Assembly (NCBI RefSeq): GCF_001905345.1
Contig: NZ_LFBV01000004.1
Location: forward strand, 672,407 to 736,406
Direction: 5' to 3'
Length of the DNA: 64,000 bases
Source of the DNA: Streptomyces uncialis
GTDB taxonomy: Bacteria > Actinomycetota > Actinomycetes > Streptomycetales > Streptomycetaceae
Shown piece after piece: positions 30,863 to 39,310 of this stretch. The notes under the pieces are model-generated. The model had not been told where the DNA came from. It made no database searches and saw only the letters and a program-made list of their open reading frames with translations. Each line of letters starts with the position of its first letter. Positions within the stretch are counted from its first letter, which is position 1. The translations under genes were made by a program, and so were the position numbers.

Positions 30863-32093
30863 CCTCCGTGTGCGCGACACCGGGCGCCGCGTCCAGCCAG
30901 TTCACGTCGTAGCTGAGCAGCAGTCCGCCGTCGGTGCCGAGCGCCGGGTGCGTCCGCGGGTTGTACGCGGCGAGGCCCCCGCCGCCGCCGGAGTCCTCCG
31001 GCAGCGGGGGCGCGAACTCCTTCACCGGTCCCTGCCAGGGCCCGCTCGGCGAACACGCCCAGTACGCGGTGACGGTCGTCAGCCCCCGTGTCCCCGCCGC
31101 CATCGTGAACAGCGTGTACGTGTCCCCGTCCCGGACCACCGTGAACGCGCTGCCGACCCCCTTGGCGTCGCCGTCCCCGAGCACCGGGCGGGGTTCGGCC
31201 CGCCGCGACCAGCCCCGGCCGTCCCAGTACCGCCACGCGCCGGGCTCCGCGAGCCTGCCGTCCGGGACCCGCGCCACATAGGCGTACGCGTGCCCCCCGA
31301 GCGCGGAACGGCCGTCGTCGCCGCCGAAGACGTACGTCCAGCCGCCGTCGGCCACCGCCGCCGTCCCGAACAGCACCCGCTCGGCCGGGTCGGCCACCGA
31401 CGACTGGTCCAGCACCGTCGTGATCCCCTCGACCCGCAGGTCCGGCAGCGACAGCGTGGCCACCTCGGTCGCCGCGGGCACCCCGTAGATCCACGGCGCC
31501 CGGCCCGTCTCCCGCGTCCACAGCAGGACCCGTACGACGCGCTCGTCCGAGCCCGGGGTACGGGGTTCCACCCGGGCCGCGACCGGCCAGCGCCAGCGGT
31601 CCGGGGCCGGGTCGGGGAACAGGGGCGCGGGCAGGGTCCGCTCCAGCACGCCCGACGCGGACATCAGCACACCCGAGTTGCGGACGGCCGGTGCCGACAT
31701 CTCCCGCCAGGTGTGGGGCTGGCCGGACGGGTTGGGCGGCTGGTGCACCCGGCCGAGGAAGGTGTCCGAGAACAGCCACAGGACCCGCCCGTCGGGCAGC
31801 CGTACGGAGTGCGTGCCGTCGCCGCCGGTCCAGTCGTCGTGCAGGATTCCGTCGTCGCCGTAGCGGGCGAACTCCCCGGTCACGGCGGGGTCCGGCTCCC
31901 AGGACGCGACGGTGCGGGGGGTGCAGGTCCGTCCGGTGCGGTCGGGGGAGGTGTCCCCGCCGGGGAGGGTGGAGACCGCGAGGGCGGTCAGGAGGACGAG
32001 GGCGAGTGCCAGGGCTCCGGCGAGGCGGGGGCGTCGGGGGAGGAGGACGCGTCGTGAGGGGAAGGTGCGTCGTGGGGGGAGGTCGGCGGCCAC
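30798..32093 (-). CDS. Secreted or membrane-anchored DUF4185 protein
   Basis: A 431-residue protein with an N-terminal hydrophobic segment (LAGALALALVLLTALAVSTL) after a basic head, then a domain with RLPDGRVLWLFSDTFLGRV and repeated strands typical of DUF4185 (five-bladed beta-propeller, glycosidase-like): WIYGVPAATEVA, FTVVRDGDTYTLFTMAAG and YNPRTHPAL. It probably acts outside the cell on carbohydrate, but no activity is established for the family. GTG 32093 is chosen as the nearest start upstream of the signal. It lacks a clear ribosome site, so the start is uncertain. Its 3' end overlaps the transporter gene by 65 bp. Confidence 0.8.
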   Translation of the reverse strand: MAADLPPRRTFPSRRVLLPRRPRLAGALALALVLLTALAVSTLPGGDTSPDRTGRTCTPRTVASWEPDPAVTGEFARYGDDGILHDDWTGGDGTHSVRLPDGRVLWLFSDTFLGRVHQPPNPSGQPHTWREMSAPAVRNSGVLMSASGVLERTLPAPLFPDPAPDRWRWPVAARVEPRTPGSDERVVRVLLWTRETGRAPWIYGVPAATEVATLSLPDLRVEGITTVLDQSSVADPAERVLFGTAAVADGGWTYVFGGDDGRSALGGHAYAYVARVPDGRLAEPGAWRYWDGRGWSRRAEPRPVLGDGDAKGVGSAFTVVRDGDTYTLFTMAAGTRGLTTVTAYWACSPSGPWQGPVKEFAPPLPEDSGGGGGLAAYNPRTHPALGTDGGLLLSYDVNWLDAAPGVAHTEVNRNVSLYRPRFLRLRLTPGD

Positions 32094-32478
32094 CGACGCG
32101 ACGCTAGTGGCCTTGGCCGGCCTCGGTCCACCGTTTCGTCCCGGCTGGGCGTACTTGTTCCTGTGCCGTCGCTCGTGGGGTGCGCGGTTCCCCGCGCCCC
32201 TGGGGTTCCACGGCTGGGCGTATCTGTCCCCGTGCGGGTCGTTCGTGGGTGCGCAGTTCCTCGCGCCCCTGGGTCTGTCCGGCTGGCCGTACGTGTTTCT
32301 GTGCGGGTCGCTCGGTGGGTGCGCAGTTCCCCGCGCCCCTGGGTGGTGCCCCATTGCGGTCGCTCTTCGGGTGCGGGTCCGCCCTCGTCTTTTGCGCAGT
32401 TCCCCGCGCCCCTCAAGGGGCGCCCATTCCGTCGCCCTTCGTCTGCACCGGGCAGCCACGTGATACCCGCACAGGGAC
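32094..32478. repeat. 385-bp gap with four forward copies of the roughly 70-bp intergenic repeat
   Basis: Cores GCGCGGTTCCCCGCGCCCCT or GCGCAGTTCC... occur at about 32180, 32251, 32322 and 32394, each preceded by GTACTTGTTCCTGTGC-like and TGCGGGTC-like blocks, with period about 71 bp. The last copy is followed by CAAGGGGCGCC, which can pair with the core. No gene is supported. Confidence 0.8.
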
Positions 32479-33315
32479 TCAGGGGGAGGGGAGGGTGACT
32501 CGGTCGGGGTTCGCGTAGATGTTCATGTTCGGGCCGCGGAGGAAGCCTACGAGGGTGATGCCCGTCTCGGCCGCGAGGTCCACCGCCAGCGACGACGGCG
32601 CCGACACCGCCGCCAGCACCGGCACCCCCGCCATCGCACACTTCTGCACCAGCTCGAACGAGGCCCGCCCCGACACCAGCAGCACGCCCCGGGACAGCGG
32701 CAGCCGCCCGGACCGCAGGGCACGGCCCACCACCTTGTCGACCGCGTTGTGCCGTCCCACGTCCTCGCGGACGTCCAGCAGCTCCCCGTGCTCGTCGAAC
32801 AGCGCCGCCGCGTGCAGTCCGCCCGTCCGGTCGAACACCTGCTGCGCGGCCCGCAGCCGGTCGGGCAGCGCCGACAGCAGCTCCGGCGCCAGCCGCAGCG
32901 GCGGCTCGTCCGCGACCGGCCACCGGGTGGTGGTCCGCACCGCGTCCAGGCTCGCCTTGCCGCACAGCCCGCAGGACGACGTGGTGTAGACGTTCCGTTC
33001 CAGTGTGATGTCCGGCACCTCGACCCCGGGGGCCAGCCGCACGTCCACGACGTTGTACGTGTTGCCGCCGTCCGCCGTCGCGCCCGCGCAGTACGCGATC
33101 CCGGCGACCTCCTCCGCCGCCCCGATGACCCCCTCGCTGACCAGGAAGCCCGCCGCCAGCGCGAAGTCGTCGCCCGGGGTGCGCATCGTGATCGCCAGCG
33201 GTTTGCCGTTCAGCCGGATCTCCAGCGGCTCCTCCGCGACCAGCGTGTCCGCGCGGGTATCGGCCCTGCCGTCCCTGATCCGGACGATCCGGCGGCGCTC
33301 GGTGACACGTCCCAT
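32479..33315 (-). CDS. fdhD: Formate dehydrogenase accessory sulfurtransferase FdhD
   Basis: A 278-residue protein that transfers sulfur from IscS to the molybdenum cofactor of formate dehydrogenase. The conserved Cys pair is present (SSCGLCGK, Cys115 and Cys118). Other family blocks are EEPLEIRLNGKPLAITMRTP, EDVGRHNAVDKVVG and SGRASFELVQKCAMAGVP. The length is normal. ATG 33315 begins MGRVTERRR, with a GGACGGACG region upstream. No formate dehydrogenase gene is in this window. The gene is divergent from the fabH-like gene. Confidence 0.95.
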   Translation of the reverse strand: MGRVTERRRIVRIRDGRADTRADTLVAEEPLEIRLNGKPLAITMRTPGDDFALAAGFLVSEGVIGAAEEVAGIAYCAGATADGGNTYNVVDVRLAPGVEVPDITLERNVYTTSSCGLCGKASLDAVRTTTRWPVADEPPLRLAPELLSALPDRLRAAQQVFDRTGGLHAAALFDEHGELLDVREDVGRHNAVDKVVGRALRSGRLPLSRGVLLVSGRASFELVQKCAMAGVPVLAAVSAPSSLAVDLAAETGITLVGFLRGPNMNIYANPDRVTLPSP

Positions 33316-33579
33316 GGTCGTCCGTCCCGGTTCTGTGCGTGTGGTGTCCGGCGAGGGCCCGAGGGCACCCGCACGGGCCCATTGTGCGGTGCCCGGGAAC
33401 ACCGTGGACGACCGGTGGGACGGCGGGGGCGCGTGCGGCGGCCGGCGGTCGGCCTGCGATCATGGGCGGAGCCAACAACGCCCGCGCCCGAATCCTGTCG
33501 CTTTACACTCCCTCGTACTGGCGGGTCGCTGAGCAGACTGGCAGATCCGTGATCTCACCCGGTACCAAGGGGGACCCCC

Positions 33580-34527
33580 ATGTCCGGCACGCGCATCACC
33601 GCGCTAGGCCACTACCAGCCCGCCGGAGTCCTCACCAACGAGGACCTGGCGGGGATGGTCGACACCAGCGACGAGTGGATCAGGTCCCGCGTCGGTATCC
33701 GTACCCGGCACATCGCCGGGGACGACGAGCCGGTGGAGGACCTCGCCTCGCACGCCGCCGCCAAGGCCCTCGCCGCGGCCGGACTCGACCCTGCCGCGAT
33801 AGACCTGGTCGTCGTCGCGACCTCCACCGCGATCGACCGGTCCCCGAACATGGCCGCCCGGGTCGCCGCCCGGCTCGGGATGCCCAGCCCGGCGACCCTC
33901 GACCTGAACGTCGTGTGCGCGGGGTTCACCCACGCCCTGGCCACCGCCGATCACACCGTCCGCGCGGGCGCCGCCACCCGGGCGCTGGTCATCGGCGCCG
34001 ACAAGATGACCCAGATCGCCGACTGGACCGACCGCACCACCTGTGTGCTGCTCGGTGACGGCGCGGGCGCGGCCGTGGTCGAGGCGTGCGAGCCGGGCCA
34101 GGAGGCCGGGATCGGTCCCGTGCTGTGGGGTTCGGTGCCCGAGATGGGGCACGCGGTGCGTATCGAGGGGACCCCGCCGGTCTTCGCGCAGGAGGGCCAG
34201 AGCGTCTACCGCTGGGCCACCACCCGGCTGCCCCCGCTCGCCCGGGAGGCCTGCGAACGCGCCGGGCTCAGCCCCGCGGACCTCGCGGCCGTCGTGCTCC
34301 ACCAGGCCAATCTGCGGATCATCGAGCCGCTCGCCGAGAAGATCGGCGCGGTGAACGCGGTCGTCGCCAAGGACGTCGTCGACTCCGGCAACACCTCCGC
34401 CGCCAGCATCCCGCTCGCGTTCTCCAAGCTGGTCGAGCGCGGGGAGATCACCTCCGGCGCGCCCGTGCTGCTCTTCGGCTTCGGCGGCAATCTGTCCTAC
34501 GCCGGACAGGTCGTGCGCTGCCCCTGA
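33580..34527 (+). CDS. fabH: Beta-ketoacyl-ACP synthase III (FabH-like)
   Basis: A 315-residue condensing enzyme. The catalytic triad is intact: Cys113 (NVVCAGFTHAL), His241 (HQANLRI) and Asn271 (DSGNTSAAS), with the C-terminal GFGGNLSYAG loop. It condenses an acyl-CoA starter with malonyl-ACP. It stands alone, without fabD, acpP or fabF beside it, so it is probably an additional FabH rather than the main fatty-acid initiator. AAGGGGGA precedes the ATG. It ends at a strong hairpin facing the DUF11 gene. Starter specificity cannot be read. Confidence 0.9.
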   Translation: MSGTRITALGHYQPAGVLTNEDLAGMVDTSDEWIRSRVGIRTRHIAGDDEPVEDLASHAAAKALAAAGLDPAAIDLVVVATSTAIDRSPNMAARVAARLGMPSPATLDLNVVCAGFTHALATADHTVRAGAATRALVIGADKMTQIADWTDRTTCVLLGDGAGAAVVEACEPGQEAGIGPVLWGSVPEMGHAVRIEGTPPVFAQEGQSVYRWATTRLPPLAREACERAGLSPADLAAVVLHQANLRIIEPLAEKIGAVNAVVAKDVVDSGNTSAASIPLAFSKLVERGEITSGAPVLLFGFGGNLSYAGQVVRCP

Positions 34528-34570
34528 TCCCGGCGACGGTCCGCCGCACGGCGTGACCCGGTGAACGTGC

Positions 34571-34603
34571 CGGGGCGGGCCCGTGTGCCGCGGGCCCGCC
34601 CCG
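34571..34603. terminator. Bidirectional terminator hairpin
   Basis: A perfect 13-bp stem (CGGGGCGGGCCCG with CGGGCCCGCCCCG) with a 7-nt loop lies between the convergent fabH-like gene and the last DUF11 gene. It can serve both directions. Confidence 0.85.
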
Positions 34604-34622
34604 TTCTCCTGGTGCCGTGGCG

Positions 34623-36740
34623 CTACGGCGTCTCCTTCGTCACCTCCAGGTCCGCCGTCGGCCTCTTCACCGAGCCGCCGGGGGTACCGGTCGTGCTGGA
34701 GTCGTTGCCCGGTACGGGGTCCTGGGTCAGTGCCCCGACCCGCGCCGTGTTGCGGATGTCGGAGCCGTCACCCGTGTACCGCGGATCCAGCTTCACCCGG
34801 AACACCCAGGTCACCGAGGCTCCGGGGGCCAGGGTCGCGAGCGGACCGCAGACCACCGTGTCACCGGACTCGCAGTCGTCCTCCGACGAGACGAACCCGA
34901 GCGCGGTCGGCAGCGCGTCGGTGACCGTGATCTGCTCGGCCTGCGACGGTCCGTTGTTGGTGACGGTGACCTCGTAGTCGAACATCTCGCCGGGCGCGAT
35001 CGGCGTACTCGTCACCGGACGCTTGACGATCCCGAGGTCCGCGGAGGGCGCCGCCACCTGACCGCCCGGCACGGTCGCCGTGTCGGTGTCGTTCTCCGAG
35101 GCCGGGTCGATGTTGTCGGCCGTGACCTTCGCGGTGTTCAGCAGATCGCTGCCGTCGCCCTTGTACGCCGGGTCCACCCGGACGGTCAGCACGTACTCGG
35201 CCGTCTCACCGACCCGCAGCGGGCTGGCGCGGCGGCAGGACACCGCCTGGCCCGAGACGGTGCAGCCGCTCGGCGAGGACGACACATACGTCAGCCCCGT
35301 CGGCAGCTCGTCGGCGAGCCGTACGTTGAACGCGTCGGCCGACGGGCCGTTGTTGGTGATCCGGATGCGGTAGTCGAACGTCCGGCCGGGGACCGGTGCC
35401 GTCGTGCCGACCGCCTCCTTCGTCACCGCGAGATCCGCGTACGGCTGGTTGACCGTGCTGCCGGGGAGCCCCGCCGGGGGACTGGTGTTGTTGCCGGGCA
35501 CCGGGTCGTCGGTGTCGGAGGACACGGTGGCGGTGTTGGCGATGTCGGAGCCGTCACCCCGGTACGCCTCGTCCAGCCGTACCGTGAAACGCCAGGTCTT
35601 CGACGCGCCCGGGGCGAGTACCGGCTGCGGACCGCAGGAGACGGTCTGCGCGGTCGCCGTGCAGCCGTCGGGCGACGACACGAACGCCAGCGGGGCCGGC
35701 AGCGTGTCGGTGACCCGGGCGTCCAGCGCCCGCGAAGGACCGTCGTTGGTCACGGTGACCGTGTACCCGAAGGTCTCACCGGGGGAGACGGGTGCCGTGG
35801 TCGAGGGCTGTTTGGTGGTCCACAGATCGGCCTGCGGACCGGTGACCCCGCCCGGCGGCAGGACCGGCGGCGAGGTGTTGTCCTCCGGGTTCGGGTCCGT
35901 CGAGTCGGACGTGGAGGTGGCGGTGTTCCGCAGATCGGAGCCGTCGCCGCTGTACGCGTCGCTCAGTCTGACCCGGAACGCCCATGACACGCTCGCGCCG
36001 GGCGCGAGCCGGGCCCGCGGCCCGCAGGTCACCCGCTGTCCGGCCGCCACGCACGGGTCGGGCGAGGAGACGAAGGTGATCCCCGGCGGCAGGGTGTCGG
36101 TGGCGGTGACATTGCGCGCGTCGGACGGACCGGTGTTCTCCGTGGTGATCCGGTAGCCGAACTCCTCACCGGGCACCACCGGTCCGCTCCCGAGCGCCGT
36201 CTTCACGGTGTTCAGGTCCGACACCGGGTCGAAGGGGCCGACCGGGGTGACCGGGTCGGTGGTGTTGTTGCCGGGGTCCGGGTCCTCCGCCTCGGAGGTA
36301 CCGGTCGCGGTGTTCCCGAGGTCCGTGCCGTCGCCCTGGTAGGACGGGCTGAGCCGGACCACGAACGTCCACGACTTCGTCTCGCCGACCAGCAGTTCCG
36401 GCTCCGGCCCGCAGGTGACCGTGCCACCGGACGCGGTGCAGCCGTCCGCCGACGACACGAACTCCAGGCCCTCCGGCAGGGTGTCCGTCGCGATGACGTC
36501 ACGGGCCACCGAAGGGCCGTTGTTACGGGCGGTCAGCGTGTAGGTGACCAGGCCGCCGGGCGGGGTGTCCGCACGGAGGCCCGGCGCCCGGCCCAGCTGT
36601 GTCACCACCTGCGCGGGCGTCAGCGGAGCCAGCGCGCTCGCGGGCCCGGCGCCCGCGCACAGCACGGCCGCGCAGGCCAGCGCGGCGACCGCGCCGCGCA
36701 GCACGGGACGGCGGCGCCCGGCACGTCTCTTCGGTCTCAT
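34623..36740 (-). CDS. Secreted DUF11-repeat protein (third gene of DUF11 operon)
   Basis: A 705-residue exported protein. The signal peptide is residues 1-37 (basic MRPKRRAGRRR, hydrophobic core, cut after ASA). It then has five DUF11 beta-sandwich repeats of about 130 residues, each with YTVTVTNDGPS-like, TDTLP-like, FVSSPDGC/CGP and GDGSDLRNTA-like blocks. Each repeat carries a Cys pair. The first repeat lacks the opening ADLxxxK strand, while the C-terminus ends in an orphan opening strand, RPTADLEVTKETP. No wall-sorting signal or TM anchor is present. DUF11 proteins are surface or sheath components. It is the third of three same-strand genes of one type, separated from the second by 220 bp. 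Confidence 0.85.
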   Translation of the reverse strand: MRPKRRAGRRRPVLRGAVAALACAAVLCAGAGPASALAPLTPAQVVTQLGRAPGLRADTPPGGLVTYTLTARNNGPSVARDVIATDTLPEGLEFVSSADGCTASGGTVTCGPEPELLVGETKSWTFVVRLSPSYQGDGTDLGNTATGTSEAEDPDPGNNTTDPVTPVGPFDPVSDLNTVKTALGSGPVVPGEEFGYRITTENTGPSDARNVTATDTLPPGITFVSSPDPCVAAGQRVTCGPRARLAPGASVSWAFRVRLSDAYSGDGSDLRNTATSTSDSTDPNPEDNTSPPVLPPGGVTGPQADLWTTKQPSTTAPVSPGETFGYTVTVTNDGPSRALDARVTDTLPAPLAFVSSPDGCTATAQTVSCGPQPVLAPGASKTWRFTVRLDEAYRGDGSDIANTATVSSDTDDPVPGNNTSPPAGLPGSTVNQPYADLAVTKEAVGTTAPVPGRTFDYRIRITNNGPSADAFNVRLADELPTGLTYVSSSPSGCTVSGQAVSCRRASPLRVGETAEYVLTVRVDPAYKGDGSDLLNTAKVTADNIDPASENDTDTATVPGGQVAAPSADLGIVKRPVTSTPIAPGEMFDYEVTVTNNGPSQAEQITVTDALPTALGFVSSEDDCESGDTVVCGPLATLAPGASVTWVFRVKLDPRYTGDGSDIRNTARVGALTQDPVPGNDSSTTGTPGGSVKRPTADLEVTKETP

Positions 36741-36960
36741 CGCATCGGTTTCCGTTCATGCTCGGGCCTCACAGGGGCTGTGCGGCACGGATCGGGGGAG
36801 CGGGCGCCGGAGCGGGGCCCGCGGACGGGACACGGTGGCCTGGGCGGCCCCTGCGGGGAGGGCGGCTGTGCCCGGGGTGGCCCGTACGGGGCGGGCGGCG
36901 GCGGTCGGGGCGGGCTCTGCGGGCAGGGCGGCGGAAATGGGCGGCGGGCCCGTGCCGGGC

Positions 36961-39090
36961 TCAGCTCGCCTGCTTGGTGAGGACCAGATCGGCGGTCGGC
37001 CGGGCGGTCCGGCCGCCCGGCGGACCGGCGGAGCCGCTGTTGTTGGACGGATCGGGGTCGCCGGTGGCGGACGAGACGGTCGCCGTGTTGCGGAGCCCGG
37101 TGCCGTCACCGTCGTAACCGGGGTCGAGCAGCACCCGGAACGTCCAGGTCACCGAGGCGCCGGGGGCGAGGGCCGCGACCGGGCCGCAGGTCACGTTCCG
37201 GCCGGCCGCCGTGCACGCGCCGGTGGACGAGTCGAACGACAGGGCGTCCGGCAGCGGGTCGGTGAGCGTGACCTGACGGGCCACGGACGGGCCGCCGTTG
37301 GTGACCGTGACCTCGTAATCGAAGGTCCGGCCCGGTGCCACGGGCGTCGCGCCCACGGCCCGCTTCACCGTCCGCAGATCGGCCCTGGGGGCGGTGACCC
37401 CGCCGGGCGGGAGAGCGGCGGCGCTGGTGTTGTTGGCCGGATTCGGGTCGGACACGGCGTGGGTGAGCGTCGCGGTGTTGCGCAGGGCGGAGCCGTCACC
37501 GGTGTACGCGGGGTCGAGCCGCACCCGGAACACCCAGGAGGAGGACCGCCCGGCGGGCAGCGTGGCCCGGGCCGGGCAGGTCACCGTCAGCCCGCTCGCG
37601 GTGCAGCCGTCGGTGGACGAGACGAAGGTGAGACCGGCGGGCAGGGTGTCGGTCATCGCGACGTCCGACGTGTCCGAGGGGCCGCTGTTCGTCGCCGTGA
37701 CCCGGTAGTCGAACTCCTGGCCCGGGGTCACCGGGCCGGAGCCGACCCCCGACTTGGCCGCGGAGACATCGGCGAGCGCGGTGACCGTCGTGGTCACGCT
37801 CGCGGAATTGTTGGACGCGTCGGTGTCGGAGCGGTTGCCCGGCGGTGTCACCGTCACGGTGTTGACGAGCGTGGCGGGCTGCGCGGGTGCCGTACCGGTG
37901 ATCGTGTACGTCGCGGAGCCACCGCGCAGCAGATCGGCGGTGGTCGCCAGGGTGTTCCCGCTGCCGGACGCCTGCCCGCAGGCGCTGCCCGTGGTCGCCG
38001 CGCATGTCCAGGTCACGCCGGTCAGCCCGGGGACCGTGTCGCGGATCTGCGCGCCCGTCACGTCGTTGGCGTCGCTGTTGGCGACCCGGACCGTGTACGT
38101 CACCGGGCCGCCGCCCGCGGGGACGGTGGTCCGGTCCGCGGTCTTGGTGACCGACAGGTCCGCCGGGACATTGATCTTGAGGTCGCCGATCTCATGGATG
38201 TTGGTGGCGCCGCCGGTCCCCGCCGAGAACCCGACCTTCAGGGTGGAGGGCAGCGCGGGCTGGTTGGCGATGGCGCTCACGTCGCTGTCCGTGATGATCC
38301 GGTTCAGGGCGGTGCCCGGTCCGGTGTCGGACCAGACCGACACCAGCAGCCTGCCCGAGCGCGGCACCAGACTGACCCGGACCGTTCGGTAGTCGCCCCG
38401 ACCCGTGGTCTCCACGGTGTTGCCGGGGCCCATCACGGAGGTGCCGAAGCGGTAGCCGGTGTTGCCGTTGCCGCCGCCGCGCAGCACGATCCGGTTGGCC
38501 TGGCTGCCCGGCCCGCCGTTGCCGACCAGCCCCGACGAGAAGTTGCCGAACTCGTCGATCCCGATACCGAGGAAGGCGCCGGGCACCCCGGCCCGGGTGC
38601 AGGGGTTCCCGGAACAGGCGTAGCCCAGCGCGCCGCCCGGGGCGCCGGTGCCGTTGGCGGCGCCGCCGTCCGAGAGGAAGAACGCGATGCCGTCGCCGCG
38701 TCTGCCGTCGAACGCGGTGCCGCCGTAGGAGGCGTAGGTGAACTCGGCGACGATCCCGAGACCCGTCGAGAACGAGTCGTTCATCTGCCAGCCCCCGGCC
38801 TGGTTGCCCGCGGCGCTGGTGAGCCGCAGCCAGCCGTCGCTCACGTAACTCGCCGTACCGGTGAGCGAGCCGAGGTTCCCGGCCGCCCCGTCGAACGGTT
38901 CATGGACGGGGAAGCTCAGCGCGCGGGGCTGTGCGCCGCGCTCCGCGGCACGCTGCGGGGGCGACCCGCCGTCGCCGCTCGCCGCGGCGGTCAGCGCCGG
39001 ACAGAGCAGCAGCCCGCACAGTACGGCGAGCAAGAACCTCGGACGGGCGCGGCGGGTCCTGGCGCGGACCGGGCCCAGGGGGGATCTCAT
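36961..39090 (-). CDS. Secreted lectin-like plus DUF11-repeat protein (second gene of DUF11 operon)
   Basis: A 709-residue exported protein. After the signal peptide (1-37, LLAVLCGLLLCPALTAAA), residues about 58-270 form an L-type-lectin-like jelly roll: FDGAAGNLGSLTGTASYVSD, RRGDGIAFFLSDG, LGIGIDEFGNFSSG and LKVGFSAGTGG. Three DUF11-type repeats follow (ADLSVTKTADRT, ADVSAAKSGVG, ADLRTVKRAVG). It ends in the orphan opening strand RPTADLVLTKQAS, the same truncation as in the next gene. The lectin-like domain suggests binding of a sugar polymer or wall glycan. The ATG at 39090 has a GAGG/GCGGAA region upstream. A hexanucleotide tract lies 22 bp before the start. Confidence 0.83.
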   Translation of the reverse strand: MRSPLGPVRARTRRARPRFLLAVLCGLLLCPALTAAASGDGGSPPQRAAERGAQPRALSFPVHEPFDGAAGNLGSLTGTASYVSDGWLRLTSAAGNQAGGWQMNDSFSTGLGIVAEFTYASYGGTAFDGRRGDGIAFFLSDGGAANGTGAPGGALGYACSGNPCTRAGVPGAFLGIGIDEFGNFSSGLVGNGGPGSQANRIVLRGGGNGNTGYRFGTSVMGPGNTVETTGRGDYRTVRVSLVPRSGRLLVSVWSDTGPGTALNRIITDSDVSAIANQPALPSTLKVGFSAGTGGATNIHEIGDLKINVPADLSVTKTADRTTVPAGGGPVTYTVRVANSDANDVTGAQIRDTVPGLTGVTWTCAATTGSACGQASGSGNTLATTADLLRGGSATYTITGTAPAQPATLVNTVTVTPPGNRSDTDASNNSASVTTTVTALADVSAAKSGVGSGPVTPGQEFDYRVTATNSGPSDTSDVAMTDTLPAGLTFVSSTDGCTASGLTVTCPARATLPAGRSSSWVFRVRLDPAYTGDGSALRNTATLTHAVSDPNPANNTSAAALPPGGVTAPRADLRTVKRAVGATPVAPGRTFDYEVTVTNGGPSVARQVTLTDPLPDALSFDSSTGACTAAGRNVTCGPVAALAPGASVTWTFRVLLDPGYDGDGTGLRNTATVSSATGDPDPSNNSGSAGPPGGRTARPTADLVLTKQAS

Positions 39091-39111
39091 TTCCGCGGAG
39101 CCTCGTTCTCT

Positions 39112-39168
39112 GGTGCGGGTGCGGGTGCGGGTGCGGGTGCGGGTGCGGGTGCGGGTGCGGGTGCGGGT
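39112..39168. repeat. GGTGCG hexanucleotide tandem repeat (9.5 copies)
   Basis: A perfect run of GGTGCG on the + strand (CGCACC on the coding strand) lies between the first and second DUF11 genes, immediately upstream of the second gene's ribosome-binding region. Perfect copies imply length variability. Confidence 0.95.
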
Positions 39169-39310
39169 GTGTGGTGTTCGTGGTGCGCGGGGGGCTTCGG
39201 GGTGGCCGGGTGCCGGGGTGGCCGGGTGCCGGTGGGGCGGCGCCCGGCCGGATCGCCCGGCCGGGACCGTGCGGGGGCCGGGCGCCGTCCTGGTCAGGCG
39301 CGGTCGTGGG

